From Lepagella muris (GTDB lineage Bacteria; Bacteroidota; Bacteroidia; Bacteroidales; Muribaculaceae): a stretch of DNA of 64,000 bases. Numbering within the stretch: the first letter of the stretch is position 1; the number at the start of each line of letters is the position of its first letter. The notes below the pieces were generated by a model. The model worked only from the letters and a program-made list of their open reading frames with translations, did not search any database and was not told where the DNA came from. This document shows positions 1 through 6,981 of this stretch, one piece after another. The stretch lies in assembly GCF_004793975.1 (NCBI RefSeq), contig NZ_SRYB01000026.1:1-64000 (forward strand). The letters run 5' to 3'. The position numbers and the translations under genes were made by a program.

Positions 1-485
1 CCCTGATACTGTATCTTCCCGTTGTTCGCCACATCGATGCCCGGCATACGTTTCAATACATCCCCTATGGTCCTGTCCTGCTTCTGGGCGAAGCTGCCTA
101 CATTATATGTGATGGTGTCGCCGTTCTCCCGTATCTGGTCCGCCTTTACGACCACCTCCTTCAGCTCGATCGCGCCATCCTCCATGGATATTGTGACGCG
201 TTTCCCGTCGCAGACCAACGGAGCGGAGTAGTTCCTGTATCCCAGCATTGATGCGGAGATTGTCAGGTTCTCCGTGGAGCCGTCCTTCAGTTTGATTGAG
301 AATGAGCCGTTCTCATCCGAGGATGCGAATCCGAGGAGCCGTCCGAAGCCGTTCTTGACCATCACGTTCGCGGCCGCCACCGGTTTACCGGATATAGCCT
401 CTACAACATTCCCGTCTATCACAGTCTCCGCCATTGCAGCCAGCTGGCAGAGTATCATCATAATCAGTAGTATGCCCTTTCTCAT
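1..485 (-). CDS. Outer-membrane protein with CarboxypepD-like N-terminal domain (5' part only)
   Basis: The minus strand is open from an ATG at 485 to the window edge, giving about 160 residues. It starts with a signal peptide (MRKGILLIMMILCQLAAMAE), then a carboxypeptidase-regulatory-like Ig-type domain (start VIDGNVVE, later SDENGSFSI), then a plug-like stretch with LKEVVVKAD and GDVLKRMPGIDV. The same order is found in the 870-residue protein at 55210-57822, so this is a homologue whose beta-barrel lies outside the window. It starts only 15 bp after the GLPGLI gene ending at 501, so the two are probably co-transcribed. Seen: signal peptide, domain order. Known: such proteins sit in the outer membrane of Bacteroidota and resemble TonB-dependent receptors. 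Inferred: transport or export role linked to the GLPGLI partner. Confidence 0.85.
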   Translation of the reverse strand, partial: MRKGILLIMMILCQLAAMAETVIDGNVVEAISGKPVAAANVMVKNGFGRLLGFASSDENGSFSIKLKDGSTENLTISASMLGYRNYSAPLVCDGKRVTISMEDGAIELKEVVVKADQIRENGDTITYNVGSFAQKQDRTIGDVLKRMPGIDVANNGKIQYQ

Positions 486-500
486 ATTGTTCAGTATCGG

Positions 501-1349
501 TTATTCGTGAGGGTAGTCGGTCTCCTCGAAATCGAATTTCAGTATAAAGGTCTTCTTCATTTTGCTGACATCCGGAGTCTTGTCACCCAACATGCCTGAC
601 GTTGCTATCTTGTAGGCAATGTTCTCATGGTAAGCCTTCCATTTTCTCTGAAGAGATTTTATCCTATTTGTAGACTCAAAGATAGGCTGGGGTCTGTAAT
701 CGAAATACTCGACATATCCCGGATTCTTGTCGCTCACCTCCAATGCGGAGAAAGAATAGTCATTATTGGAATCAGATGCATGAAGTATAAGTCCGGGGAG
801 TCCCCACAGTTTCCACGGACCATCCGAAACCGGTATTTCCGGAGTGAACCAGACATTCCATTCCCTGCCCCTAAATTTAGTCGTGGCCATGATACATTCA
901 TAGCCCAATATGTTTGCAGTCGAGTCGGTCACATTCCATTCCGGTTTCTCCATATCCTCATCTATATTCCAGCTGCACAGGTCAAAGGAATCATGAGTAC
1001 TGATTTTCCCTTCAGGATAATTCTTGAAGATTCTAACACGCCACAATTTACCTTTGACATTATAATATTCCTTACCCTTGTATAATGAACGTATATAATC
1101 ATCGTTCACGTATTCCATAGAATCTATCCACTTCCTTTTAGCTTCATAAAAGGCGCTGTATGATTTTCCTGCCTTTAGGGTCATTGAGGATATTCGAATC
1201 TTGTTTTCCCTGTCAAGCGAGTCAGTTACCATTCTCCTTTCATATTTCACTGTGATCAGAGCCGGTTCCAGCTTTATCTCAGTCGCAATCTGGGCTGAGA
1301 GAATAAACGGGGAAATGATTGACAGTAAAAATAATAATCTGCAAAACAT
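501..1349 (-). CDS. GLPGLI family protein, copy A
   Basis: A 282-residue secreted protein with a signal peptide ending near LSAQ (residues 1-19). The family signature GPWKLWGLPGLI is present about two thirds along, preceded by ILGYECIMATTKF and WNVWFTPEIPVSDG. GLPGLI proteins are common in Bacteroidota and have no established biochemical role. This copy is the downstream member of a tandem duplication with 1786-2634: the first 30 residues are identical, about 40 percent of residues 31-125 differ, and the C-terminal half is almost identical. It follows the 62-residue peptide gene at 1487-1675 by 137 bp and precedes an outer-membrane protein gene by 15 bp. A GLPGLI gene next to the same outer-membrane family occurs again at 54290-57822, which suggests the two proteins work together in the cell envelope. 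Confidence 0.87.
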   Translation of the reverse strand: MFCRLLFLLSIISPFILSAQIATEIKLEPALITVKYERRMVTDSLDRENKIRISSMTLKAGKSYSAFYEAKRKWIDSMEYVNDDYIRSLYKGKEYYNVKGKLWRVRIFKNYPEGKISTHDSFDLCSWNIDEDMEKPEWNVTDSTANILGYECIMATTKFRGREWNVWFTPEIPVSDGPWKLWGLPGLILHASDSNNDYSFSALEVSDKNPGYVEYFDYRPQPIFESTNRIKSLQRKWKAYHENIAYKIATSGMLGDKTPDVSKMKKTFILKFDFEETDYPHE

Positions 1350-1376
1350 ATTGTGAAATTCTTGTTGTCATTCTTA

Positions 1377-1453
1377 TAGTGGGGTGGATTATAGGTTCAT
1401 GAAATATATTATGAAGAATAGCATATTACTTAACCCTTTAATCTACCCCACTA
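1377..1453. promoter_or_regulatory. Inverted repeat between peptide A and GLPGLI A
   Basis: TAGTGGGGTGGATTA at 1377-1391 is the inverted partner of TAATCTACCCCACTA at 1439-1453, a 15-bp repeat with one mismatch and a 47-bp spacer. It sits between the stop of the peptide gene and the start of GLPGLI on the minus strand. It could be a transcript hairpin that lowers expression of the downstream gene relative to the peptide, or a protein-binding site. The same structure is kept in copy B at 2662-2738. Confidence 0.55.
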
Positions 1454-1486
1454 ATTTGTTACAGTAATCTAAATGACAGGAGTCGT

Positions 1487-1675
1487 TTAGATATTGCTAC
1501 CTCCACAGTATTTGTCATATCGTTCAAGCCACTTCTCCCATTGGTCGTAACCGGGGTCATCAGGACTTTCACAAGGGGGAAGTTCAGCGGCTTCTTCCTG
1601 TATTTCCTGACATTTCACAGGGTCTATCCAGCCTCCGGTCAAGGAGATGAGCTGTAGTTTAGAAATCTCTTTCAT
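1487..1675 (-). CDS. Double-glycine-leader peptide precursor, copy A
   Basis: A 62-residue ORF beginning MKEISKLQLISLTGG. The short leader with hydrophobic spacing and a terminal GG matches the double-glycine leaders cut by C39 peptidases of peptide exporters, including the Bacteroidales natural-product-precursor type. The predicted mature part is 47 residues, strongly acidic, with three cysteines (C21, C35, C58 approximately) and a Trp/Tyr-rich stretch near YDQWEKWLERYDKYC. It differs from copy B only at one residue (Ile for Val after KCQE). A VKOR/thioredoxin protein is encoded just upstream at 3061-4575, which fits disulfide formation in the peptide. No C39 exporter is visible in the window. 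Seen: leader and cysteines. Inferred: secreted, perhaps toxin or signal. It could also be a non-exported small protein, but exact duplication with the leader conserved argues for function. Confidence 0.75.
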   Translation of the reverse strand: MKEISKLQLISLTGGWIDPVKCQEIQEEAAELPPCESPDDPGYDQWEKWLERYDKYCGGSNI

Positions 1676-1739
1676 ACTGTTGTGTTTTAGGTTTGAAATT
1701 GAAAATTTATCGCATCATAACGCGTTGCGACTTACGTTT

Positions 1740-1760
1740 GTAGGTTGTTTTGCAACCTGC
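1740..1760 (-). promoter_or_regulatory. Small hairpin in the leader of peptide A
   Basis: A short inverted repeat (CAGGTTG, 5-nt loop, CAACCTA/G) lies about 70 bp upstream of the peptide start. In the sister copy at 3025-3045 the stem is perfect (8 bp). No good TAnnTTTG promoter is seen between the hairpin and the peptide start, so it may be a processing or attenuation element in a long transcript. Confidence 0.35.
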
Positions 1761-1785
1761 TTTTGAAAAATATATCAGTCACTAT

Positions 1786-2634
1786 TTATTCATGAGGGTA
1801 ATCGGTCTCTTCGAAATCGTATTTCAGTATAAAGGTCTTCTTCATTTTGCTGACATCCGGAGTCTTGTCACCCAACATGCCTGACGTCGCTATCCTGTAG
1901 GCAATGTTCTCCTGAGATGATTTCCATTTTCTCTGAAGAGATTTTATCCTTTTTGTAGACTCAAAGATAGGCTGGGGTCTGTAATCGAAATACTCGACAT
2001 ATCCCGGATTTCTGTCGCTCACTTCCAATGCAGAGAAAGTGTAGTCATTATTGGAATCTGATGCATGAAGAATAAGTCCGGGGAGTCCCCACAGTTTCCA
2101 CGGACCATCCGAAACCGGTATTTCCGGAGTGAACCAGACATTCCACACCCTGCCCCTGAATTTGGTCGTGGCCATTATACATTCATAGCCCAATATGTTT
2201 GCAGTTGAGTCGGTCACATTCCATTCCGGCTTTTCCATATCCTCGTCTATATTCCATCTGCAGATGTCAAAGAAATCATGCACCCTAATTTTCCCTTCAG
2301 GATAATTCTTGAAAAGTTTAATGCTGGATGTCTTTCCTACAAAGTCATAATACTCCTTGCCATTGTATTGCGCACGGAAAAAATCATCATACCGATACTC
2401 AATTGAGTCAATCCATTTCCGTTTGGCATCATAGAATGCGCTATGATTTTTTCCAGCCTTCAGTGTTAGTATGGTAGTTCTGGCCTTGTTCCCTCTATCA
2501 AGGGTGTCCATTTCGACTTTCCTTTCATATTTCACTGTGACCATAGCCGGTTCCAGCTTTATCTCAGTCGCAATCTGGGCTGAGAGAATAAACGGGGAAA
2601 TGATTGACAGTAAAAATAATAATCTGCAAAACAT
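1786..2634 (-). CDS. GLPGLI family protein, copy B
   Basis: A 282-residue secreted protein, the upstream sister of 501-1349. It has the same signal peptide (MFCRLLFLLSIISPFILSAQ) and the same GPWKLWGLPGLI signature. Against copy A the differences cluster in residues 31-125 (for example KVEMDTLDRGNKARTTIL in place of RMVTDSLDRENKIRISSM), with only about nine changes in the remaining 155 residues. That pattern suggests either relaxed or diversifying selection on the N-terminal half, or gene conversion that keeps homogenising both flanks. It lies 137 bp after peptide copy B and 110 bp before peptide copy A, all in one direction. Function of GLPGLI proteins is unknown; periplasmic or outer-membrane location is inferred from the signal peptide. 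Confidence 0.87.
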   Translation of the reverse strand: MFCRLLFLLSIISPFILSAQIATEIKLEPAMVTVKYERKVEMDTLDRGNKARTTILTLKAGKNHSAFYDAKRKWIDSIEYRYDDFFRAQYNGKEYYDFVGKTSSIKLFKNYPEGKIRVHDFFDICRWNIDEDMEKPEWNVTDSTANILGYECIMATTKFRGRVWNVWFTPEIPVSDGPWKLWGLPGLILHASDSNNDYTFSALEVSDRNPGYVEYFDYRPQPIFESTKRIKSLQRKWKSSQENIAYRIATSGMLGDKTPDVSKMKKTFILKYDFEETDYPHE

Positions 2635-2661
2635 ATTGTGAAATTCTTGTTGTCATTCTTA

Positions 2662-2738
2662 TAGTGGGGTGGATTATAGGTTCATGAAATATATTATGAA
2701 GAATAGCATATTACTTAACCCTTTAATCTACCCCACTA
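2662..2738. promoter_or_regulatory. Inverted repeat between peptide B and GLPGLI B
   Basis: Copy of the element at 1377-1453: TAGTGGGGTGGATTA (2662-2676) and TAATCTACCCCACTA (2724-2738). Conservation of both arms and the spacer in both units, while the neighbouring GLPGLI sequence diverged, supports a regulatory or RNA-structural role, although recent gene conversion would give the same picture. Confidence 0.55.
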
Positions 2739-2771
2739 ATTTGTTACAGTAATCTAAATGACAGGAGTCGT

Positions 2772-2960
2772 TTAGATATTGCTACCTCCACAGTATTTGT
2801 CATATCGTTCAAGCCACTTCTCCCATTGGTCGTAACCGGGGTCATCAGGACTTTCACAAGGGGGAAGTTCAGCGGCTTCTTCCTGCACTTCCTGACATTT
2901 CACAGGGTCTATCCAGCCTCCGGTCAAGGAGATGAGCTGTAGTTTAGAAATCTCTTTCAT
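2772..2960 (-). CDS. Double-glycine-leader peptide precursor, copy B
   Basis: A 62-residue precursor with leader MKEISKLQLISLTGG and a 47-residue acidic, three-cysteine mature part. It is the first peptide downstream of the C39-like/VKOR/thioredoxin gene (100 bp gap) and is presumably transcribed with it. It is identical to copy A except for Val in place of Ile at one position. An odd number of cysteines means either one stays free, or the peptide forms a dimer. The length and GG leader resemble class II bacteriocin-type precursors and the Bacteroidales peptide toxins, but I see no specific family match. No immunity protein can be named. Confidence 0.75.
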   Translation of the reverse strand: MKEISKLQLISLTGGWIDPVKCQEVQEEAAELPPCESPDDPGYDQWEKWLERYDKYCGGSNI

Positions 2961-3024
2961 TCTGTTGTGTTTTAGGTTTGAAATTGAAAATTTATCGCAT
3001 CATAACGCGTTGCGACTTACGTTT

Positions 3025-3045
3025 GCAGGTTGTTTTGCAACCTGC
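3025..3045 (-). promoter_or_regulatory. Small hairpin in the leader of peptide B
   Basis: GCAGGTTG and CAACCTGC form an 8-bp perfect stem around a 5-nt loop, 16 bp downstream of the stop of the VKOR gene on the minus strand. No U-run follows on the minus strand, so it is not a standard terminator; a processing site separating the enzyme and peptide parts of the transcript is possible. Confidence 0.35.
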
Positions 3046-3060
3046 TTTTGAAAAATGATA

Positions 3061-4575
3061 TCATTTTAGAGTAGCTACTTTGTCAGTAATTATATATTCT
3101 AAATCAGAGGAAGTGTAAATGGATGACAATAATCTGTCATTCAAGATAATTCTGGGAAATCCTGAAATATTCATTCCTAAGATCAGTATATTGAAACTCT
3201 TTTTGATTTCAGAAATTTCGGTATTCCCTGTATTCAGATCTGATGATGGTAAGTTCGGAATTTTACCGCCACCCCATACCGATAATTCCCTGAAGAAACC
3301 ATTCTTGTCAGACAGGTATTCTTGAATCCACCTGTCAATTACTTGGGAATCCTTTTTTGAGGTTGCCCCAAGCACTATATCCCATCGGAATCTCAATCCG
3401 GTTTTCAGTAATGGGATAAATTCTGCAACAACCTTACGGCAATGGTTACACCCCGGTGAGATTACGGTTGTCACCCTGATTGGAGAATTTTCATCCCCAA
3501 ACCATATCGGTGATTCAATAGCCTTTATTGGAGTGCTTTCCAATGAAATTATCTCTTCCCGACGTTTTAGCCTCAGCAACGCCATCTCCTCAACGGCATG
3601 TTCATTATTTTTTGAACGATAGTCTGAGATAAGCCTTAATGTAAGTGCCGTAATCAGGAATATTCCGGACCAGAGTACACATACCTTTATATTTATGGAA
3701 TACCGGGACATACCTATAAACATGGCAGCCTCTGCGGCAACACAGGCAGCAACAAGAATACACAACGGACATATCTTGCCGACCTTGAACTGACCATAGA
3801 CTGAATATCCAATCATCGGAATTATTGCAGCAGCGGAGATGGAATATAAGGAACTTAGATTCCCGGATATTTCCATCAATACCGAGATTGAGGAGGCTGC
3901 CAATTGGGATAGGAAGAATACTAAAGACAGACAGCTCATCTTGAATCCTGCGACGGAACTGTAGGAAGATTTATCCACACGTTCACAATCTGTAGCAGTC
4001 GATATGTTGCATAGCCTGTCAATCATACCCCCTAAAGGCATATCCGATTTCATATAGAGACAGCAGCTTATTACGAAACCTAAAATCATAGGGATGTAAT
4101 AGATTGCAGCCATCTTATCATGATGGAGAGAAATGGTTGCAAGTAGGGATATTCCCAATATGATCAGGATAAAAATCCCAAATTGCCAACCATTGGATTC
4201 TCTTGTCTGTCGGTCGTTCGTGTATATCACCACCCCATTCCAAAAACGTTCCACATCCGCTCTATCCTTTATAACCCATCGCTTGTTTTTCAGATTATAA
4301 GTTTTCAGCGAATGACTGGTATTATCCCATTTGGCGATAATCAGGATTTCCTGTTTGTCATGTTTCAGATGCAGAAGGAATGGAGAGCCGATTTTCTCCA
4401 GATATTCCCAATCACATTGACCGGCATTACAGTCTAACCCGACATATTGTAGGGTCTGGATGACGGAGAGAAGGGTCGGATATATAGGAGAGGACTCCAG
4501 GAATATCCTGAGACCGTTATTGTCAACACCTTTCAGAAATAGGCTGCTATATTTGATCAATGTTTGAGACAGCAT
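3061..4575 (-). CDS. Fused C39-like / vitamin K epoxide reductase / thioredoxin membrane protein
   Basis: A 504-residue membrane protein with three parts. Residues 1-118 resemble the C39 peptidase fold of peptide exporters (SSPIYPTLLSVIQTLQYVG) but have Ser rather than the catalytic Cys region, so it is probably a non-cleaving, leader-binding domain. Residues about 130-320 form a multi-helix VKOR domain with the loop cysteines C189 and C197 and the active-site CPLC at 269-272. Residues about 350-504 are a thioredoxin/DsbA-like domain with CNHC at 386-389 and a cis-Pro loop in SGFPRI. Known: VKOR plus Trx fusions oxidise periplasmic dithiols to disulfides using quinone. Inferred: it oxidises the cysteines of the two double-glycine peptides just downstream. 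The gene follows the small secreted protein at 4595-4993 by 19 bp. Confidence 0.87.
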   Translation of the reverse strand: MLSQTLIKYSSLFLKGVDNNGLRIFLESSPIYPTLLSVIQTLQYVGLDCNAGQCDWEYLEKIGSPFLLHLKHDKQEILIIAKWDNTSHSLKTYNLKNKRWVIKDRADVERFWNGVVIYTNDRQTRESNGWQFGIFILIILGISLLATISLHHDKMAAIYYIPMILGFVISCCLYMKSDMPLGGMIDRLCNISTATDCERVDKSSYSSVAGFKMSCLSLVFFLSQLAASSISVLMEISGNLSSLYSISAAAIIPMIGYSVYGQFKVGKICPLCILVAACVAAEAAMFIGMSRYSINIKVCVLWSGIFLITALTLRLISDYRSKNNEHAVEEMALLRLKRREEIISLESTPIKAIESPIWFGDENSPIRVTTVISPGCNHCRKVVAEFIPLLKTGLRFRWDIVLGATSKKDSQVIDRWIQEYLSDKNGFFRELSVWGGGKIPNLPSSDLNTGNTEISEIKKSFNILILGMNISGFPRIILNDRLLSSIYTSSDLEYIITDKVATLK

Positions 4576-4594
4576 GAGATTTTAAACGTTAATT

Positions 4595-4993
4595 TTATAA
4601 ATCCAGATAACCATGAATTACATATCCTTTAATACGGAGTCTGATTTCGATGGTACCTGTTGTTTCATATAAGAATTTGGTGAAGTCTTGTTCTGATGTA
4701 AAAGATGCAATACATCCACCATTAGTATCGTACACATCATATAAATATATCTCTTCAGAAGATATTGAGGAAATGTCTACACTTTCATGAGTTATGATGC
4801 ATACTCCTGGTTTAGATGGCAGACGATGTCTTACCGGACCGTCGTCTACATGTTCCGGGTCTGAGTCAGAGTCTGAGTCAGAGTCTGGACTTTGTGTAAC
4901 ACTCACAACATAGGTCGTGTCGTCAGATGCATGTGCGATTGATGTTGATAATAACATCGCAATGAAGATTGGGAAAGTAAGGAAACCGTTCAT
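4595..4993 (-). CDS. Small secreted protein, DUF3244-like C-terminus
   Basis: A 132-residue protein with a clear signal peptide ending near AHA-SDDT. A low-complexity acidic tract of repeated Ser-Asp (residues about 37-45) is encoded by a short tandem DNA repeat at about 4858-4890. The C-terminal part (VYDTNGGCIASF, then GTIEIRLRIKGYVIHGYLDL) has the strand pattern of small Bacteroidota Ig-like domains such as DUF3244; this match is tentative. Two cysteines (in GVCIITH and GGCIAS) are potential substrates of the disulfide enzyme encoded 19 bp downstream. It has its own promoter-like element at 5016-5023. Function unknown. Confidence 0.7.
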   Translation of the reverse strand: MNGFLTFPIFIAMLLSTSIAHASDDTTYVVSVTQSPDSDSDSDSDPEHVDDGPVRHRLPSKPGVCIITHESVDISSISSEEIYLYDVYDTNGGCIASFTSEQDFTKFLYETTGTIEIRLRIKGYVIHGYLDL

Positions 4994-5015
4994 AAATGAT
5001 GTTTTTTGTTTTTCG

Positions 5016-5023
5016 CAAAATTA
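5016..5023 (-). promoter_or_regulatory. -7 promoter element (TAATTTTG) for 4595-4993 and downstream genes
   Basis: On the minus strand TAATTTTG fits the Bacteroidota -7 consensus TAnnTTTG, about 22 bp before the ATG at 4993. A TTTG box at -33 is not evident. Being downstream of the terminator-like palindrome at 5054-5101, it would allow the peptide cluster to be transcribed separately from the TPR regulator gene. Confidence 0.45.
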
Positions 5024-5053
5024 TTTCATTATTTTCGATATTGCGTAAAAAAG

Positions 5054-5101
5054 ATGTTCAGTTTTTGTTCGAATTTTAAAATTCGAACAAAAACTGAACA
5101 T
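5054..5101 (-). terminator. 48-bp perfect palindrome, probable terminator of the TPR regulator gene
   Basis: Positions 5054-5077 and 5078-5101 are exact reverse complements (24 bp each, no spacer; arms begin ATGTTCAGTTTTTG). It starts 20 bp after the stop of the TPR gene. On the minus strand the palindrome is followed by CTTTTTTACG, which fits an intrinsic terminator. The stem is far longer than usual for terminators, so a second role such as a regulator binding site is possible. Confidence 0.7.
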
Positions 5102-5121
5102 TAAATTAAGCTGTATATATC

Positions 5122-6894
5122 TTATAATAAACGAATTATATCATCAATTATATCTGTGCCTGTTTTCTCATCAAATACCTTGAGTGCAAGGGATTCTCGA
5201 CGGTAAACGATTGTTGCTTTCGCTCGTCCAACTAATGTAGCAATATTTGTGGGAGAGATTCCACATTTGATTAAAAGTGCAGTATGAATATCTGAAGGTT
5301 TTAATTTTCCTACGGTCAAAAGATTTAGCCTTTGTTTGAAGTTTGGAGAAACTTGTAGAATGATTTCCTCAAGTTCTGCCCAAATGGGATTTTTATCCGA
5401 AATAACTTTTCCGTTTTTGATATAACTCTGAATCTTATTATAGATTTCTGACTCTAATATGACGGAAGATATAGGAGATGGTTTATAATTGTTACGAATG
5501 GATAGAAGCTCATTTCTTAGTTTTATTCTTAAATCCGGTATATCGCCTGAAATTATAGAAAAGTTATTATCTTTATGGGAAATGCTATGTGTATTGCTAT
5601 TTAAATCATTACTTATACTGAGTTTGGGTAAATATATACATTTATTTCCGAATCCCTTTTCAGCGGAGGCATTTTGAAGATCTGAACTCAGTATCTGTAG
5701 CTTATCAAGTGCATAAATTAGATTTAATCGTTGGGAATTATCCTTGTTTTTCATGTATAACAAAGAAATAGACAGGATTCCCGTGATAAGTAAAAAGATA
5801 ATTATTCCAATTTGCAGTTTGTTATTATACTCTTCAGTCTTGATACGTTCGCGTTGGTGAAGTTGATAATTATAGAATGAGTTTTGCATTAAAGCCTCAT
5901 TATTCCCATTTTTATTAAGAAGAGAGTTGATAATTACAGAGTAATCATATATATATTTTTGTGCAGAGTCCGGATGAATGTGTCCCTTAAATTCTTTTGA
6001 AAGAATTATATGGTATCCTGTATGACGGTTTAGGGAATCTTTGCTTTTGATAAGTTCTGAAGCATACATGATAGCTGTGTCAGCAATACCGGCTTTCTTA
6101 TAGATATATCCGGCATACGCTAAAGCTACATTTCTTGATATAGAATCAATATTTTTCAACGTAGGGCGAATCAATGTTAATGCAGAGTCAATCTGATTTT
6201 TATTATATTTTGTTGCAGCCAGATACATGCATTGCCTTATAGAATCATCCGGGGAAACTCTTTTGGCAATCTTTATTGCTTTCTTGAAAGCAGATTCTGC
6301 GGAATCAAACTTCTTTGCATGTAGATTAATCGAACCTAACAGTTCCGTGTCATACATGAGATTTATTGAATCATTAGACAAAGAGTCTGACTTAATAACC
6401 TCTGTTACGTATGGAATGGCTTGTTCATACAATCTGAGAGAATTTAACACACCGCTGATTTGACTGAGGATATTATCTCTTATTGAATTATTCATAGATT
6501 CGGTTGAAACTAAATCCAATGCATTTTGATAATAGCTTAATGCAGTAGGCATATCCCCCAAGTCATGATATACACGACCTCCGTAATACAATGCTTCTGC
6601 GTATCTGCCTAAATGCCGGTTCTTGGATTCATAATTGATAACCTTTAAAATAAGAGAGTCGGAAGTATGAGTTACAAATGCCTTATCGCTGCATTTAACT
6701 AATAAGAAATCAAACAAATATTTGTCAGCATCAGACAGTTCTGAATACGGAATGGAATAAATTGAATCTAATGCTTTTTGGGGATTTTTATTAACCAGGT
6801 CTGCTACTTCCGTAAGTCTGTTGTCTGGTTGGGTATTCGTGCAACAGAATAATATTGAAGAGAGAACCAATAATAAAAATATACGGGTAATCAT
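5122..6894 (-). CDS. TPR lipoprotein with one membrane helix and C-terminal helix-turn-helix (candidate regulator)
   Basis: A 590-residue protein. The N-terminus is a lipoprotein-type signal (SSILFCC, Cys near 17). Residues about 25-350 contain helical pairs typical of tetratricopeptide repeats (for example RYAEALYYGGRVYHDLGDMPTALSYYQNAL in part). A single membrane helix lies at about 361-381. The C-terminal region, cytosolic if the helix spans the membrane, ends with a helix-turn-helix-like segment (DIHTALLIKCGISPTNIATLVG, then KATIVYRRESLALKV, residues about 545-573), resembling LuxR or two-component output folds. Known: many Bacteroidota carry such TPR/HTH proteins of unresolved mechanism. 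Inferred: an envelope sensor that controls the downstream peptide cluster. Its own promoter carries a dyad (6982-7003), suggesting autoregulation. A related gene is at 63289. Confidence 0.8.
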   Translation of the reverse strand: MITRIFLLLVLSSILFCCTNTQPDNRLTEVADLVNKNPQKALDSIYSIPYSELSDADKYLFDFLLVKCSDKAFVTHTSDSLILKVINYESKNRHLGRYAEALYYGGRVYHDLGDMPTALSYYQNALDLVSTESMNNSIRDNILSQISGVLNSLRLYEQAIPYVTEVIKSDSLSNDSINLMYDTELLGSINLHAKKFDSAESAFKKAIKIAKRVSPDDSIRQCMYLAATKYNKNQIDSALTLIRPTLKNIDSISRNVALAYAGYIYKKAGIADTAIMYASELIKSKDSLNRHTGYHIILSKEFKGHIHPDSAQKYIYDYSVIINSLLNKNGNNEALMQNSFYNYQLHQRERIKTEEYNNKLQIGIIIFLLITGILSISLLYMKNKDNSQRLNLIYALDKLQILSSDLQNASAEKGFGNKCIYLPKLSISNDLNSNTHSISHKDNNFSIISGDIPDLRIKLRNELLSIRNNYKPSPISSVILESEIYNKIQSYIKNGKVISDKNPIWAELEEIILQVSPNFKQRLNLLTVGKLKPSDIHTALLIKCGISPTNIATLVGRAKATIVYRRESLALKVFDEKTGTDIIDDIIRLL

Positions 6895-6981
6895 CGTATT
6901 GATATATATTTAAAGTTATTATGATTATAATAAAGGTAACATTGAAGTTGCAATAATTGAGGAAGATATTTTGTTGGCAAC

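Larger units (their letters stand above)
501..1771 (-). repeat. Tandem duplication, unit A (peptide + GLPGLI)
   Basis: This stretch is repeated at 1786-3056 at a constant offset of 1285 bp. The unit holds a GLPGLI gene, the intergenic inverted repeat, the double-glycine peptide gene and its leader. Similarity begins at the GLPGLI stop codon and ends just before position 1772, where the upstream sequences diverge (TATATCAGTC here against GATATCATTT at 3057). The intergenic and peptide regions look almost identical, whereas the middle of the GLPGLI gene has diverged. Confidence 0.9.
1786..3056 (-). repeat. Tandem duplication, unit B (peptide + GLPGLI)
   Basis: Second unit of the 1285-bp direct tandem duplication described at 501-1771. 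The spacing between unit starts is identical at every landmark compared (GLPGLI start, inverted repeat, peptide start and stop), so no net indel has accumulated since duplication. Confidence 0.9.

Noticed and set aside
4858..4890. Short tandem repeat encoding Ser-Asp repeats, considered for phase variation
   Set aside because: The repeat unit is a multiple of three, so changes in number would not shift the frame; it only changes the length of the acidic tract.
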